Positions 8,101-16,254 of a stretch of 64,000 nt of DNA are shown here, piece after piece. Position 1 is the first letter of the stretch. Every line of letters begins with the position of its first letter. Below the pieces are notes generated by a model, which was not told the origin of the DNA, searched no databases, and was given only the letters and a program-made list of their open reading frames with translations. The position numbers and the translations under genes were made by a program. Origin of the DNA: Cellulomonas sp. APG4 (GTDB taxonomy: Bacteria > Actinomycetota > Actinomycetes > Actinomycetales > Cellulomonadaceae); NCBI RefSeq assembly GCF_009996735.1, contig NZ_JAACYI010000009.1:62001-126000 (forward strand), in the 5' to 3' direction.

Positions 8101-10088
8101 GGCACCGCGAGGCGCGGCCAGAGCTCCCCCGACCCGGCCTCTCCGGCGGCCGTCGCCGCGATCGTCCCGAGCAGCATGAGCACGCCGACGACGCCCCACC
8201 ACCACTCCCACAGGTGCGGGGCGCCCGGGCGACGCAGCCGTCCGCGGGCGAGGGGCGTCGCCGCGAGGACCATGCCCGCACCCACGAGCAGCGAGCTCGG
8301 CAGGTCGAGCCCGGGCACGGCGGCGAGGGCGAGCAGCGGAGCTGCGGCCGCGAGGACGTCGAGACCCCCACCCAGCCCGCGCACCGCCGCCGGCTCGGCT
8401 CGGCGCCATGCGGCCCACACCGTCGTGAGCGCGAGCGCGCCCACGGCCCACCAGCGGTGCGGGACGGTCAGCAGCGCGACGGCCACGAGCGACAGGACGA
8501 GGAGCACGCGCGCCACGACCGCACGCCCGACGGCGTCCTGGCGTCCGAGCAGTGCGTGGGCGAGACCCACCCCGACCACGAGCACCGTGGGCACGAGCGC
8601 CGGGAGCGCACCGGGGCCGACGACGGCGCTGTCGCTCCCGGAGAGCAGCGGCGTCACCGCGTCCGCGACCAGCGCCCGGAGCGCGACCAGCATCCAGGCG
8701 ACGACGAGCAGCACGTCCGCGGTGGGCGTCGAAACCCGGTCGGACGCACGGACGGCCAGCGCGAGGGCCAGCACGGTCACGGCGAACGGCAGTCCCGGCC
8801 AGCCCTCGACCAGCCCTGCGACCACACCCAGCACGGTCGTGATCACCACGCCCGGCAGCGCCGCGGCGAGCGCGCTGTCGGCGAGCCGGCGGCGCAGGAC
8901 GGCGGTGTCGGGCACGGTGTGCGACCAACGGCGCGCGACGGCTGTCGTCACGAGCACGGCGAGCGCGAGCACGGCCACCTGGGCCGCGCCCGGGACGGCG
9001 ACGTCCTCGCCGCGCGGCACGGGTCGGGCGAGGCCGACGGCGGCCATCGCGGCGGCGAGCCAGAGCACGGGCGCGACCACCGCGACGAGGGCGGTCCCGG
9101 GTCGCCGTCGGGCGATCAGCAGGTACGCGCCCGCGAGCGCGAGGCAGCCGAGTGCGGTGCCGATCGGGAGGGCGGCATCGTGCAGGTCGGGCGGGAAGGG
9201 GGCGCCGTCGACCGCGGACGTGACCAGCATCAGCGCGAGCAGCAGCCCGCCGACGGCGACCATCGCGCGGGCGACGAACTGCGCGCCGCTGCGCGCGAGC
9301 ACGAGCGCAGCCACGAACGGGACCACGGCCACCGCGAGCTCGGCGACCGGACGCATCGCCGGGGCGACGTCACCGAACGCGAACGCGACCAGGCCGAACA
9401 CGCCGACGAACAGCAGCAGCACGCCCAGGTAGGCGAGCCCGTGCACCGTGAGGTCGAGGTCCAGGCGCGCGCGGACTCCCGCCCACCAGCGTGCGACGGG
9501 GCCGGGCTGAGCAGGCGGCCGTGCGGGGAAGCCGGCGGATGGCCCTGCGACGCCCGGAGCCGGGAGGGGCGCGGCCGGGACTGGGCTCGCCGCCACGGGG
9601 GCCGGCGGCGTGCCCAGCTGCGTGGGGGCGGCAGGCGCAGCGTTCGGCTGGGCGGGGGCGGACGGCGCGGCACTCGGCTGCGGAGAGGCGGCACGAGCGG
9701 CACCCGGCTGCGCAGGAGCTGTCGGCTCGAGGCCCGATGCGGCACCGGGCGCCGCGGCGGAGCCGACGGGCGCCGAGATCGACCCGGCGGGCCGGGCTGC
9801 GGTCGGTGACGACGGCGGCGCGCCCGCCTCGCGGGTGAGCTCGTCGGCGAGCCGCTCGAGACCGTGCGCCTCGGGGCCGAGCGCGCCACGCCGTCGGGCC
9901 TCGGGGAGGAACACCTCTCGCACGAACCTCAGCCCGTCGAGGTGCTGCGGACCGATCGCGGGCGGCCGCTCGTCCCACACGCGCGCTCCGTCCGAGGCCC
10001 ACGGGGTCCACTGGATGCCGTCCCACCAGCGCAGACGCGCGCGACGGTGCGGGTCCGGGTACCAACCCCCGGGCGGTCGTGGCTGCAC
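5196..10088 (-). CDS. Giant polytopic membrane protein with N-terminal DUF2510 domain
   Basis: A 1,630-residue protein. Residues about 5-30 form a DUF2510 domain (GGWYPDPHRRARLRWWDG), a short motif at the ends of actinobacterial membrane proteins. Next come a helical stretch (HLDGLRFVREVFLP) and a Pro/Ala-rich linker of roughly 100 residues. The remaining ~1,300 residues are almost continuous hydrophobic segments, several tens of predicted helices, with an Arg-rich cytoplasmic stretch late on (VVLRRRVRVGRSNERDE). The GTG start at 10088 is chosen because a GAGGAGG ribosome site lies just upstream and DUF2510 begins right after it. No enzymatic motif was recognised. Architecture resembles uncharacterised many-helix actinobacterial proteins; I infer an envelope role only. 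Confidence 0.8.
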   Translation of the reverse strand: MQPRPPGGWYPDPHRRARLRWWDGIQWTPWASDGARVWDERPPAIGPQHLDGLRFVREVFLPEARRRGALGPEAHGLERLADELTREAGAPPSSPTAARPAGSISAPVGSAAAPGAASGLEPTAPAQPGAARAASPQPSAAPSAPAQPNAAPAAPTQLGTPPAPVAASPVPAAPLPAPGVAGPSAGFPARPPAQPGPVARWWAGVRARLDLDLTVHGLAYLGVLLLFVGVFGLVAFAFGDVAPAMRPVAELAVAVVPFVAALVLARSGAQFVARAMVAVGGLLLALMLVTSAVDGAPFPPDLHDAALPIGTALGCLALAGAYLLIARRRPGTALVAVVAPVLWLAAAMAAVGLARPVPRGEDVAVPGAAQVAVLALAVLVTTAVARRWSHTVPDTAVLRRRLADSALAAALPGVVITTVLGVVAGLVEGWPGLPFAVTVLALALAVRASDRVSTPTADVLLVVAWMLVALRALVADAVTPLLSGSDSAVVGPGALPALVPTVLVVGVGLAHALLGRQDAVGRAVVARVLLVLSLVAVALLTVPHRWWAVGALALTTVWAAWRRAEPAAVRGLGGGLDVLAAAAPLLALAAVPGLDLPSSLLVGAGMVLAATPLARGRLRRPGAPHLWEWWWGVVGVLMLLGTIAATAAGEAGSGELWPRLAVPGAVLVLLAATVLGPLRGTWTVAAATPVVWWLWLVGMIALDADVVVRAGGLAVLGLAAVLLGQLPGHSHQRESAGPTRAALGVAGHVTGTVAVLVAVVPTPDVLDAHLFGEPAILLALTAAALLGTAGWLATALVGDRRGSPTTRAIDALGAAGRHGPWALALVGAVASTVLVLHVTGALSLDHAWRAAPVLGAGLVLAGLTRVLRAGRVLPLLPWFAFALVLVGVGMATEGWPAVATLAAVVVHAPLVRRRPAVPVWTAWLAVTPLVAVVADQLVDDGVPRLLLTASALVAVGGVLAAGALLADRARPRDPRWLPRRRSALPPAVLGAAQVALGVLVALGGLSSWDAGVVVAGAAVAVGALAALTGVGVLGAGAVLLGWIAVLGLLGDDHPGAWAHVGTALAMAAVAQGLAADGPPRVRWARWDVPLAIGAAWPAIVAVLVAEPDERIPVRLVVGAAVVVAAVSVRRRRVLSEVLGWVGTLLVLSATTEAGAWWTVLTFAVLSAAHTALALVREVGPARRMRQWVGALAAAVAWLLVPVAAGWTPQRGSEATAVAGAAALLALVGVVRALGRGRSWLSVWGVVAAALSLGATAGLVLTPGSFGAVWRGLDMTPPSLSVADTLTTWWHTAAWVLLTVATGLLVGATRRPWWREVAAATATFGLLVGLGAAGVPADGKVLTLVAVSCAAAVAVVLRRRVRVGRSNERDEPDGPRQQDGVGPVEQVGIAPSRLRPGWARAGSVLGLATALLAALHLPAADDHGSAALVAAVLATFAVQAAALGVAWSVLGLRLASPVVAWGAWAVYAAQGLASSPVWFTVPVGLALLVVVAVWRADRRARSLPVADRGVVGLELAGIAFLVVSSFIAAFTVSVLHALVAAGIGVVVALWGVATRVRRRLLAGAGVTLAGVALAVVVPLAALLPAAGQVGTWVLVAVLGLVVVLAATFLERGRTTVRQGRARLVEATQGWE

Positions 10089-10319
10089 GGCCCCTCCTCG
10101 ATGTCGGGCACATCCTGGCGCACCCGTACGACCCGCGGGGCAGTTCGCCCACAGGGGGCGTGGGGAGTCAGGAGGTCGTGGGGTCGACGGCCGCTGCACC
10201 TGAGCGGGGAGCTCCCGTGCCGTCGGGCGGCACAAGGGCTCCCCGCTGTCCGTGCCGGACGACCATGGTGGCCGTCCACAGATCGGGTGAACGCCCTGCC
10301 CGGAATGTCCGGGTGACGG

Positions 10320-10325
10320 TAGGTT
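10320..10325 (+). promoter_or_regulatory. -10 element (TAGGTT) of a probable leaderless promoter
   Basis: TAGGTT ends 7 bases before ATG 10333, placing the expected transcription start on or next to the A of the start codon. No Shine-Dalgarno sequence is present. The same arrangement precedes 52990 and 53268. Inference from spacing only. Confidence 0.55.
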
Positions 10326-10332
10326 CACCGCC

Positions 10333-10932
10333 ATGCACAACGGCAGGGGGCGGCGCGCGTGGCGCGCACTGGCACTGGTGGGGGCGCTCGCCCTGGCGGG
10401 CTGCACCACCACCGCAGGCCCGACGACGCTCGAGTCCTCACCCCCGTCGCCGGTCGCGGCAACACCGACGCCGACCCCCACGACTGGGGCCCCCGCCGCC
10501 CCCGAACGCCCGTCGGCGATGGACGAGGCAGACGTCGCCGGCGCCGAAGCCCTCGCCCGCTACTTCCTCGAGCTCTACCCCTACGTCTATGCCACCGGCG
10601 ACCTCGCCGAGTGGAAAGCCCTCAGCCACCCCGAGTGCGTCTTCTGCACGGAGGTGGTCTCGTCGGTCGAGACGCAAGTAGCGGCTGGCAACACGAACGT
10701 CGGCTCGGATATCACCATCCACCTCGTCGTGGGACGTGAGGTGACACCCGGTGCGCTCTTCGCGGTAGATCTGGAAGCGACCGAGGGACCGTCAACGGAG
10801 TACGCGAGCGACGGCTCGGTGGTCGAGTCACGACCTGAGGCGTCTGACTACGACGTCGTCTTCGCCATCACCAACGAGGCGTCGGGGCTCGTCGTGCGCG
10901 AGGTCGATGTGGTCGCGAAGAAGGCGCCCTGA
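10333..10932 (+). CDS. DUF6318 family lipoprotein
   Basis: Secreted lipoprotein of 199 residues. A basic N-terminus (MHNGRGRRAWRA) and hydrophobic stretch end in the lipobox LAGC near residue 23. A Pro/Thr/Ala-rich spacer of about 40 residues leads to a globular domain of about 125 residues. The segment RYFLELYPYVYATGDLAEW followed by HPECVFC is the hallmark of DUF6318, an actinobacterial family without assigned function. The paired cysteines in CVFC suggest a structural or metal role (inference). The gene is followed after 5 bases by the PKD-protein gene, so they are probably co-transcribed. A TAGGTT -10 element just before the ATG suggests a leaderless transcript. Confidence 0.85.
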   Translation: MHNGRGRRAWRALALVGALALAGCTTTAGPTTLESSPPSPVAATPTPTPTTGAPAAPERPSAMDEADVAGAEALARYFLELYPYVYATGDLAEWKALSHPECVFCTEVVSSVETQVAAGNTNVGSDITIHLVVGREVTPGALFAVDLEATEGPSTEYASDGSVVESRPEASDYDVVFAITNEASGLVVREVDVVAKKAP

Positions 10933-10937
10933 CTCCG

Positions 10938-11801
10938 ATGATCCGAGTGCGGGCGGCTGCCGCCGGTTTCCTGACGGTTGCCCTGATGCTCACGGCTGGG
11001 ACTGCAGTCGCGGCTAGCAACCTCGGTGATGACGGGTCCCCGTCCACCGGGGGGAAGGCCGGGAACGGAGCCGTCGACCTCGTCGCACGCGCGGCTGCAG
11101 AAGAGGAGCAGCGGGCCTCTCTCCAAGACCCCGCTGTCCGGTTGGTCGAGTACATACGGGCAGAACTGTGCGCGATCGAGAGCGGCCAGCCATCGACCCC
11201 CGCGAACGGTGACTGCGCGCGCGTGCCCCAACCACAGGTCCTCGACTGCGGCGGGCAGACCTCACTGATGACGCTCTGGCGTCGCGAACGAGCGACCCCG
11301 ACAAGCCCATGGAGCCGCTGGATGTACGCGGCGGGCGCATCCTGCCCCCAAGACACCCTGCCCGCCCTCACCGCCGAGGACTTCCGCCGCCTACCGCTGG
11401 CCCCGCCGACCCTGACCCTCCAACCGGCAGCCCCCACCGTCCTGATCAACGTCCCGACCATCACCTACGCCGACGCCCCGGTCCAGAACCTCACCACCGA
11501 CCTGCTCGGCTACACCGTCGAGGTCCGCGCCACCGCAGACTCCTACACCTGGGACTACGGCGACGGCACCGACCCCCGCACCACCACCAGCCCCGGCAGC
11601 CCCTACCCCGACCACGACCTCACCCACACCTACACCCGCCCCGGCACCTACACGATCACCCTCACCACCACCTGGACCGGCCAGTACCGCCTCGCCGGCA
11701 CCACCACCTGGCTCGACGTCACCGGCACCGCCACCACCACCGCCACCTCGACCCCCATCGAAGCCCTCGAAGCACCCACCACCCTCGTCGCGAACCCCTG
11801 A
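10938..11801 (+). CDS. Secreted PKD-domain protein
   Basis: Exported protein of 287 residues: signal peptide (AAAGFLTVALMLTAGTAVAAS), then about 120 residues with four cysteines (ELCAIES, DCARV, LDCGG, ASCPQD), then a Pro-rich stretch and a PKD-type beta-sandwich (YTWDYGDGTDP and HTYTRPGTYTITLTT). PKD domains bind proteins or polysaccharides outside the cell. No anchor is seen after the PKD domain, so it may be released or held by its lipoprotein partner. The 5' half has more mixed base use, while the PKD half (about 11400-11800) is extremely C-rich and G-poor on this strand, as if assembled from two sources. It is separated by 5 bases from the DUF6318 gene and is likely the same transcript. 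Confidence 0.8.
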   Translation: MIRVRAAAAGFLTVALMLTAGTAVAASNLGDDGSPSTGGKAGNGAVDLVARAAAEEEQRASLQDPAVRLVEYIRAELCAIESGQPSTPANGDCARVPQPQVLDCGGQTSLMTLWRRERATPTSPWSRWMYAAGASCPQDTLPALTAEDFRRLPLAPPTLTLQPAAPTVLINVPTITYADAPVQNLTTDLLGYTVEVRATADSYTWDYGDGTDPRTTTSPGSPYPDHDLTHTYTRPGTYTITLTTTWTGQYRLAGTTTWLDVTGTATTTATSTPIEALEAPTTLVANP

Positions 11802-11814
11802 CAGGCGACGAGCG

Positions 11815-12255
11815 TCACGAGCCTCGCTCGGTGCGAGCCTGTTCGAGACGTTCGGCCAGCCACGCCGGCGTGTGCTCGGGAGCCCTCGGGAACTCCTCCC
11901 ACTCCTCGAGGTAGTGCCCCACGGCCTTGGAGGGCTGCCACGCGGGCTCGGAGTCGTAGTCGAAGTCGAAGGACATCCGGCCCTCAGGGGTCAGGGTGAG
12001 GACGGCCGTGAACCAGGCGCCCTTGCCTGGCTGGGCGAGAGCGGCACGCAGACCACGGAACGCCCTGATCATGGGCATCGTCGTGGAGCCGCCCACATGC
12101 TGGCCCGCCTCGTCGGTCGCGGAGGCCTCGGCCTGGAAGGCGTTGCCCACCTGGCGGTAGGTGACGACGCCCGTGACCCACCCCGAGCGGGGCACGGTCG
12201 AGAGGAACTCCCGGCCGATCGTCTGCTGGAGGTCGACGGGGTTCGGCTGGTTCAT
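11815..12255 (-). CDS. YezG-like (DUF600) immunity/antitoxin-type protein
   Basis: Cytoplasmic protein of 146 residues with no signal peptide or membrane segment. The central segment MIRAFRGLRAAL, the GAWFTAVLTL strand, the FDFDYDSEPAW motif and the C-terminal pattern FPRAPEHTPAWL match the DUF600/YezG family, known as immunity proteins for secreted nuclease toxins in Gram-positive bacteria. Match made by eye. The start overlaps the stop of the upstream small membrane gene by ATGA. No toxin gene is adjacent in the usual order; the nearest secreted protein is the convergent PKD protein 13 bases away. It may be an orphan immunity gene. Confidence 0.65.
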   Translation of the reverse strand: MNQPNPVDLQQTIGREFLSTVPRSGWVTGVVTYRQVGNAFQAEASATDEAGQHVGGSTTMPMIRAFRGLRAALAQPGKGAWFTAVLTLTPEGRMSFDFDYDSEPAWQPSKAVGHYLEEWEEFPRAPEHTPAWLAERLEQARTERGS

Positions 12256-12589
12256 GGACGTGATCCTCCACCGTCGAGCAGGACGGCAACCTCGCGGGCG
12301 CCCGGTTCCAGCGTCCCGCCGTCGGGCACGTGGACCCGCTCGGCGTCGGCGTCCACTGCCTCGGACGCTGCGACCGTGGCCGCCCACACCACGAGGGCGA
12401 GCGTCACGCAGGCCACAGCGCCGGCCACGAGGAGGAAGGCCGCGCGGCGCGCGGGCAGGCCCCCGAGGTGCGTGGGAGCCGACCACCGAGCGCGACGGCA
12501 CCGACCCCGGCGGCGAGCGTGAACACCCCGAACATCCCGCCGAGCGCACGCAGGCGCCACTGCTGCGCCGGGTGGAACCTGTCGCTCAT
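12252..12589 (-). pseudogene. Small two-helix membrane protein, apparently frameshifted
   Basis: Two halves in different frames look like one gene. The first half starts at ATG 12589 behind a GGGAGG site and encodes RALGGMFGVFTLAAGVGAVALG, one membrane helix. The second half, in another frame, encodes AAFLLVAGAVACVTLALVVW, a second helix, then an acidic tail ending VAVLLDGGGSRP. Its TGA at 12252 overlaps the ATG of the YezG-like gene, as expected for a coupled gene pair. The total of 338 bases is not a multiple of three, so one base is missing or two are extra, somewhere near 12470-12515. Restored length would be about 112 residues. It could be true decay or an assembly error. Confidence 0.6.
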
Positions 12590-12709
12590 CCGCCCTCCCG
12601 CTCGCGTCGGCCTGGAGCCTACGGCCGCCCACCGCGCCCCGCCCGGACCGGTCGATCTGTCGCTCGCCCGCTCGGGTGAGCGAGGGACAGGCCGACCTCG
12701 GTGCAGGGC

Positions 12710-12720
12710 GGGGGGGGGGG
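12710..12720. repeat. G11 homopolymer tract upstream of recC
   Basis: Eleven consecutive G on the plus strand, 12 bases before the recC AGGAGG site. Such tracts slip during replication and change promoter or leader geometry. No other run of this length was noticed in the window. Confidence 0.9.
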
Positions 12721-12744
12721 TGGCGGTGAGTAGGAGGCCGGGGT

Positions 12745-15700
12745 GTGGGCGGCGGCCAGTACGGTGGCGACGACCCCGAAGAACAGGACGTGCCCGTGCT
12801 CCAGCTGCACCGATCCGAGCGTGCCGACACGCTCGTGGTGCCGCTGGCCGGGGTGCTCGCGCGGGCGCTCCCGGACCCGTTCGCGCCCGACGTCGTGGCC
12901 GTGCCTACCCGCGGAGTCGAGCGCTGGCTCGCGCAGCGGCTCTCGCACCACCTGGGCGCGGCCGACGGCGAGGCCGGGATCACCGCGAACATCCGCTTCG
13001 ACCCGCCAGAGCGTGTGCTCGACGACGCCGTCCACGCGGCCCTCGGCACCGCGCGCACGCACGATGACGACCCGTGGTCACCCGAGCGCCTCACGTGGCA
13101 CGTGCTGACCACGATCGACGCGTGCGCGCACGAGCCCTGGTGCTCACCGCTCGGCCGGCACCTGGGCGCGGCCGACGACGACGTGCGGCGCGGCCGCCGC
13201 GTGCAGGTCACGGCCCACCTCGCGCGGCTGTTCCGCGCGTACGGCACCCAGCGGCCCTCGATGGTCGACGCGTGGGCGCGCGGCCTCGACGAGGACGGCA
13301 CGGGGGCCCCGCTGCCCCCGGACCTCACCTGGCAGGCCGAGCTGTGGCGCCGCGTGCGTGACGCGATCGGCGAGACCTCACCCGCGGAGCTGATGCCCGA
13401 GGCGCTCCGTGCCCTCGACGAGCACCCCGACGTCGTCGACCTGCCTGAGCGGCTCTCGGTCTTCGGTCCCACCCGGCTCCCCGAGCACCACCTCCAGGTG
13501 CTCGCGGCCCTCGCCCGGCACCGCGAGGTCCACCTGTGGCTGCCGCATCCTTCACCCGCGCTGTGGGAAAGGGTGGCCGCGGTCGAGCCGCCCGGGGACC
13601 GGCGCCGTGCCGCGCGCGAGCCCGTCGCCGCCCACCCGCTTCTCGCGTCGATGGCCCGCGATGCGACCGAGCTGCAGGTGCGCCTCACCGGCACGGGCGC
13701 GCAGGCCGATGAGCACCACCCCGCACCCGAGCCCCCTGCGACCCTCCTCGGCACCCTGCAGCGCAGGCTCCGCGACGACGACGTCGTGTCCCCGCCGGCC
13801 GCACTCGCACCGCACGACCGCAGCGTGCAGGTCCACGCGTGCCACGGCCGCAGCCGTCAGGTCGAGGTGCTGCGCGAGGCCCTCCTTGGCCTGTTCGCGG
13901 ACCACCCAGACCTCGAGCCGCGCGACGTCGTGGTGCTCTGCCCCGACGTCGAGGCGTTCGCCCCGCTGCTCACCGCGACGTTCGGCGCGCTCCCCGAGGG
14001 ACCGGGTCACGACGTCCACCCCGGGCGCACCCTGCGCGTGCGGCTCGCGGACCGCTCGCTGCGCCAGACCAACCCCGTGCTCGCGATGCTCAGCCGGCTG
14101 CTCGAGCTGCCCGACGGTCGAGTCACGGCGTCGGACGTCATCGACCTCGCGGCGAGCCCACCCGTGCGCCGCCGCTTCCGGCTCGACGACGACGAGCTCG
14201 CGCGTCTGCGTACGTGGGCGGTCACCTCGGGCGTGCGCTGGGGCGAGGACCGCTCGCGCCGCGAGCGCTTCGGGCTCGGCCAGGTGGGTCAGGGCACGTG
14301 GGAGACCGGCCTCGACCGGTTGCTCCTCGGGGTCGCGATGGCCGAGGAGGACCACCGGTTCCTCGGCGCGGCGCTGCCGCTCGACGACGTCGACTCGACC
14401 GACGTGGACCTCGCCGGCAGGGTCGCGGAGCTCGTCGACCGGCTCGCGCGCGTGCTCGACCTTCTCGACGGTCCGCACGGGCTCGAGGACTGGCTGGGGG
14501 CGCTCGACCACGCGATCGACCTGCTCGCCGACGCCGCCCCCGCCGACGGGTGGCAGCTCACCGAGGCGCGCCGCACCCTCGCGGACGTGCGTGAGCACGC
14601 GCAGGCCAGGAGCCTGCGCACGCCGCTGCGGCTCGCCGACGTGCGTGCGCTGCTCGCGCGGCGCCTCGAGGGTCGGCCCACGCGCGCGGGCTTCCGCACC
14701 GGCGCGCTCACCGTGTGCGCGCTCGAGCCGATGCGCGCGGTGCCGCACCGCGTGGTGTGCCTGCTCGGCATGGACGACGGTGCGTTCCCACGGGGCGCGC
14801 GTACGGACGGTGACGACGTGCTGCTCCGCGCGCCACTGATCGGCGAGCGCGACCGGCGCAGCGAGGACCGTCAGCTCTTCCTCGACGCCGTCACCTCAGC
14901 AGGTGAGCACCTCGTCGTCCTCTACTCGGGCGCGCACGAACGCACCGGTGCCGAGCTCCCGCCCGCGGTCCCGGTGGGCGAGCTGCTCGACGCACTCGAC
15001 CGCACCGCCGACGGCGCCCGCGCGCACGTCGTGGTGCAGCACCCGCTCCAGCCTGTCGACGAGCGGGCCTTCACCCCCGACGCCCTCGGCAGGCCCGGCC
15101 CCTTCAGCTTCGACACCGCGGCGTACCGCGCAGCGCTGGCGGGCCGCGAGCGCCCCGTCGAGAGCGCGAGCCGTACCCACCCGGACGGCGCCGGACCCGC
15201 CGACGGCGCACCCGTCCCGCCGCGGCTGTCGCGCGCGAACGCGACGTTCCTGCCCGCCCCGCTCGCCCCACCCGAGGCGACGAGCAGCGCACGCGCCCCC
15301 GAGGAGGACGACGCCCCCGACGTCGTGGACCTCGACGCCCTGGTGCGCGACCTCGAGCACCCCGTGCGCGCCTTCCTCCGCACGCGCCTCGGCGTGGTGC
15401 TGCCGGGTGAGATCGACGACGTCGAGGACGCGCTGCCCGTGACCCTCGACGGCCTCGGGACGTGGCAGATCGGGGACAGGTTGCTGAACGCCGCACTCGC
15501 GGGCGCAGACCTGGACCGGGCGGTGCAGGCCGAGTGGCGCCGCGGCGAGGTGCCGCCGCGAGCGCTCGGCCATGCGGTGCTCACGGAGGTGCGCGAGCGC
15601 ATCGCGCCGATCGTCGCCGCGGCGGACCCGTTCAGCGGGCCCGGCCCGGCGCATGCGGTCGACGTGGACGTCGAGCTTCCGGACGGACGTCGCGTCACCG

Positions 15701-16254
15701 GCACGGTGCCCGGGGTGCACGACGACGTCCTGCTGCGCGCCGTGTACTCGCGGCTGAGCCCCAAGCACCGGCTGCGCGCATGGGTCCAGCTGCTCGCCCT
15801 CGCGGCCTCCGACCCCGCGCACCGGTACCGCGCCGTGACCGTGGGCCGCTCGCAGGGTCGCGCGCCCCGTGCCGCGGTGGCACGCCTCGACGCGCCGTCA
15901 TCGGCCGACGCCACGCGTCACCTGGGTGAGCTGGTCGCCCTGCGCGACCAGGCGCTGCGCGAGCCTCTGCCGATGCCCGTCGAGACCGCGTGCGCGTACG
16001 CGACCGCCCGCGCGGCGGCGACCGAGGAGGTGCAGGCGCTCGACGCCGCGCGCACACGCTGGAAGGACGGCTTCGAGCGCACCGACGAGTACCACGTCGA
16101 GGTGTGGGGACCGGCCGCGACCCTCGACGACGTGGCCGGCACGCCGTCGGAGGCCGAACGTGCGTGGTGGCCCGAGGAGGGCACGCGCCTGGGCGTGCTG
16201 GCACGACGCGTGTGGGAGCCCGTGATCACCCACGAGGACACGGAGACCGCATGA
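12745..16254 (+). CDS. recC: Exodeoxyribonuclease V subunit gamma (RecC)
   Basis: RecC subunit of the RecBCD helicase-nuclease, 1,169 residues (E. coli about 1,120). RecC clamps the RecB and RecD motors, splits the DNA strands and scans for Chi. Characteristic segments: LHRSERADTLV at the start, PTRGVERWLAQRLS, HACHGRSRQVEVLR at the second domain, LRQTNPVLAMLSRLLELPDGRVTAS split by charged residues, and LLGMDDGAFPR. GTG 12745 is chosen because a perfect AGGAGG lies 7 bases upstream. GTG 12796 is an alternative that begins at the conserved core. The stop overlaps recB by ATGA. First gene of recC-recB-recD, preceded by a G11 tract. Confidence 0.93.
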   Translation: MGGGQYGGDDPEEQDVPVLQLHRSERADTLVVPLAGVLARALPDPFAPDVVAVPTRGVERWLAQRLSHHLGAADGEAGITANIRFDPPERVLDDAVHAALGTARTHDDDPWSPERLTWHVLTTIDACAHEPWCSPLGRHLGAADDDVRRGRRVQVTAHLARLFRAYGTQRPSMVDAWARGLDEDGTGAPLPPDLTWQAELWRRVRDAIGETSPAELMPEALRALDEHPDVVDLPERLSVFGPTRLPEHHLQVLAALARHREVHLWLPHPSPALWERVAAVEPPGDRRRAAREPVAAHPLLASMARDATELQVRLTGTGAQADEHHPAPEPPATLLGTLQRRLRDDDVVSPPAALAPHDRSVQVHACHGRSRQVEVLREALLGLFADHPDLEPRDVVVLCPDVEAFAPLLTATFGALPEGPGHDVHPGRTLRVRLADRSLRQTNPVLAMLSRLLELPDGRVTASDVIDLAASPPVRRRFRLDDDELARLRTWAVTSGVRWGEDRSRRERFGLGQVGQGTWETGLDRLLLGVAMAEEDHRFLGAALPLDDVDSTDVDLAGRVAELVDRLARVLDLLDGPHGLEDWLGALDHAIDLLADAAPADGWQLTEARRTLADVREHAQARSLRTPLRLADVRALLARRLEGRPTRAGFRTGALTVCALEPMRAVPHRVVCLLGMDDGAFPRGARTDGDDVLLRAPLIGERDRRSEDRQLFLDAVTSAGEHLVVLYSGAHERTGAELPPAVPVGELLDALDRTADGARAHVVVQHPLQPVDERAFTPDALGRPGPFSFDTAAYRAALAGRERPVESASRTHPDGAGPADGAPVPPRLSRANATFLPAPLAPPEATSSARAPEEDDAPDVVDLDALVRDLEHPVRAFLRTRLGVVLPGEIDDVEDALPVTLDGLGTWQIGDRLLNAALAGADLDRAVQAEWRRGEVPPRALGHAVLTEVRERIAPIVAAADPFSGPGPAHAVDVDVELPDGRRVTGTVPGVHDDVLLRAVYSRLSPKHRLRAWVQLLALAASDPAHRYRAVTVGRSQGRAPRAAVARLDAPSSADATRHLGELVALRDQALREPLPMPVETACAYATARAAATEEVQALDAARTRWKDGFERTDEYHVEVWGPAATLDDVAGTPSEAERAWWPEEGTRLGVLARRVWEPVITHEDTETA

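Noticed and set aside
5823-9809. 1,328-codon open frame opposite the giant membrane-protein gene
   Set aside because: Antisense shadow: extreme Arg/Gly/His/Glu composition, no domain, and the opposite strand has a ribosome site, DUF2510 and membrane helices.
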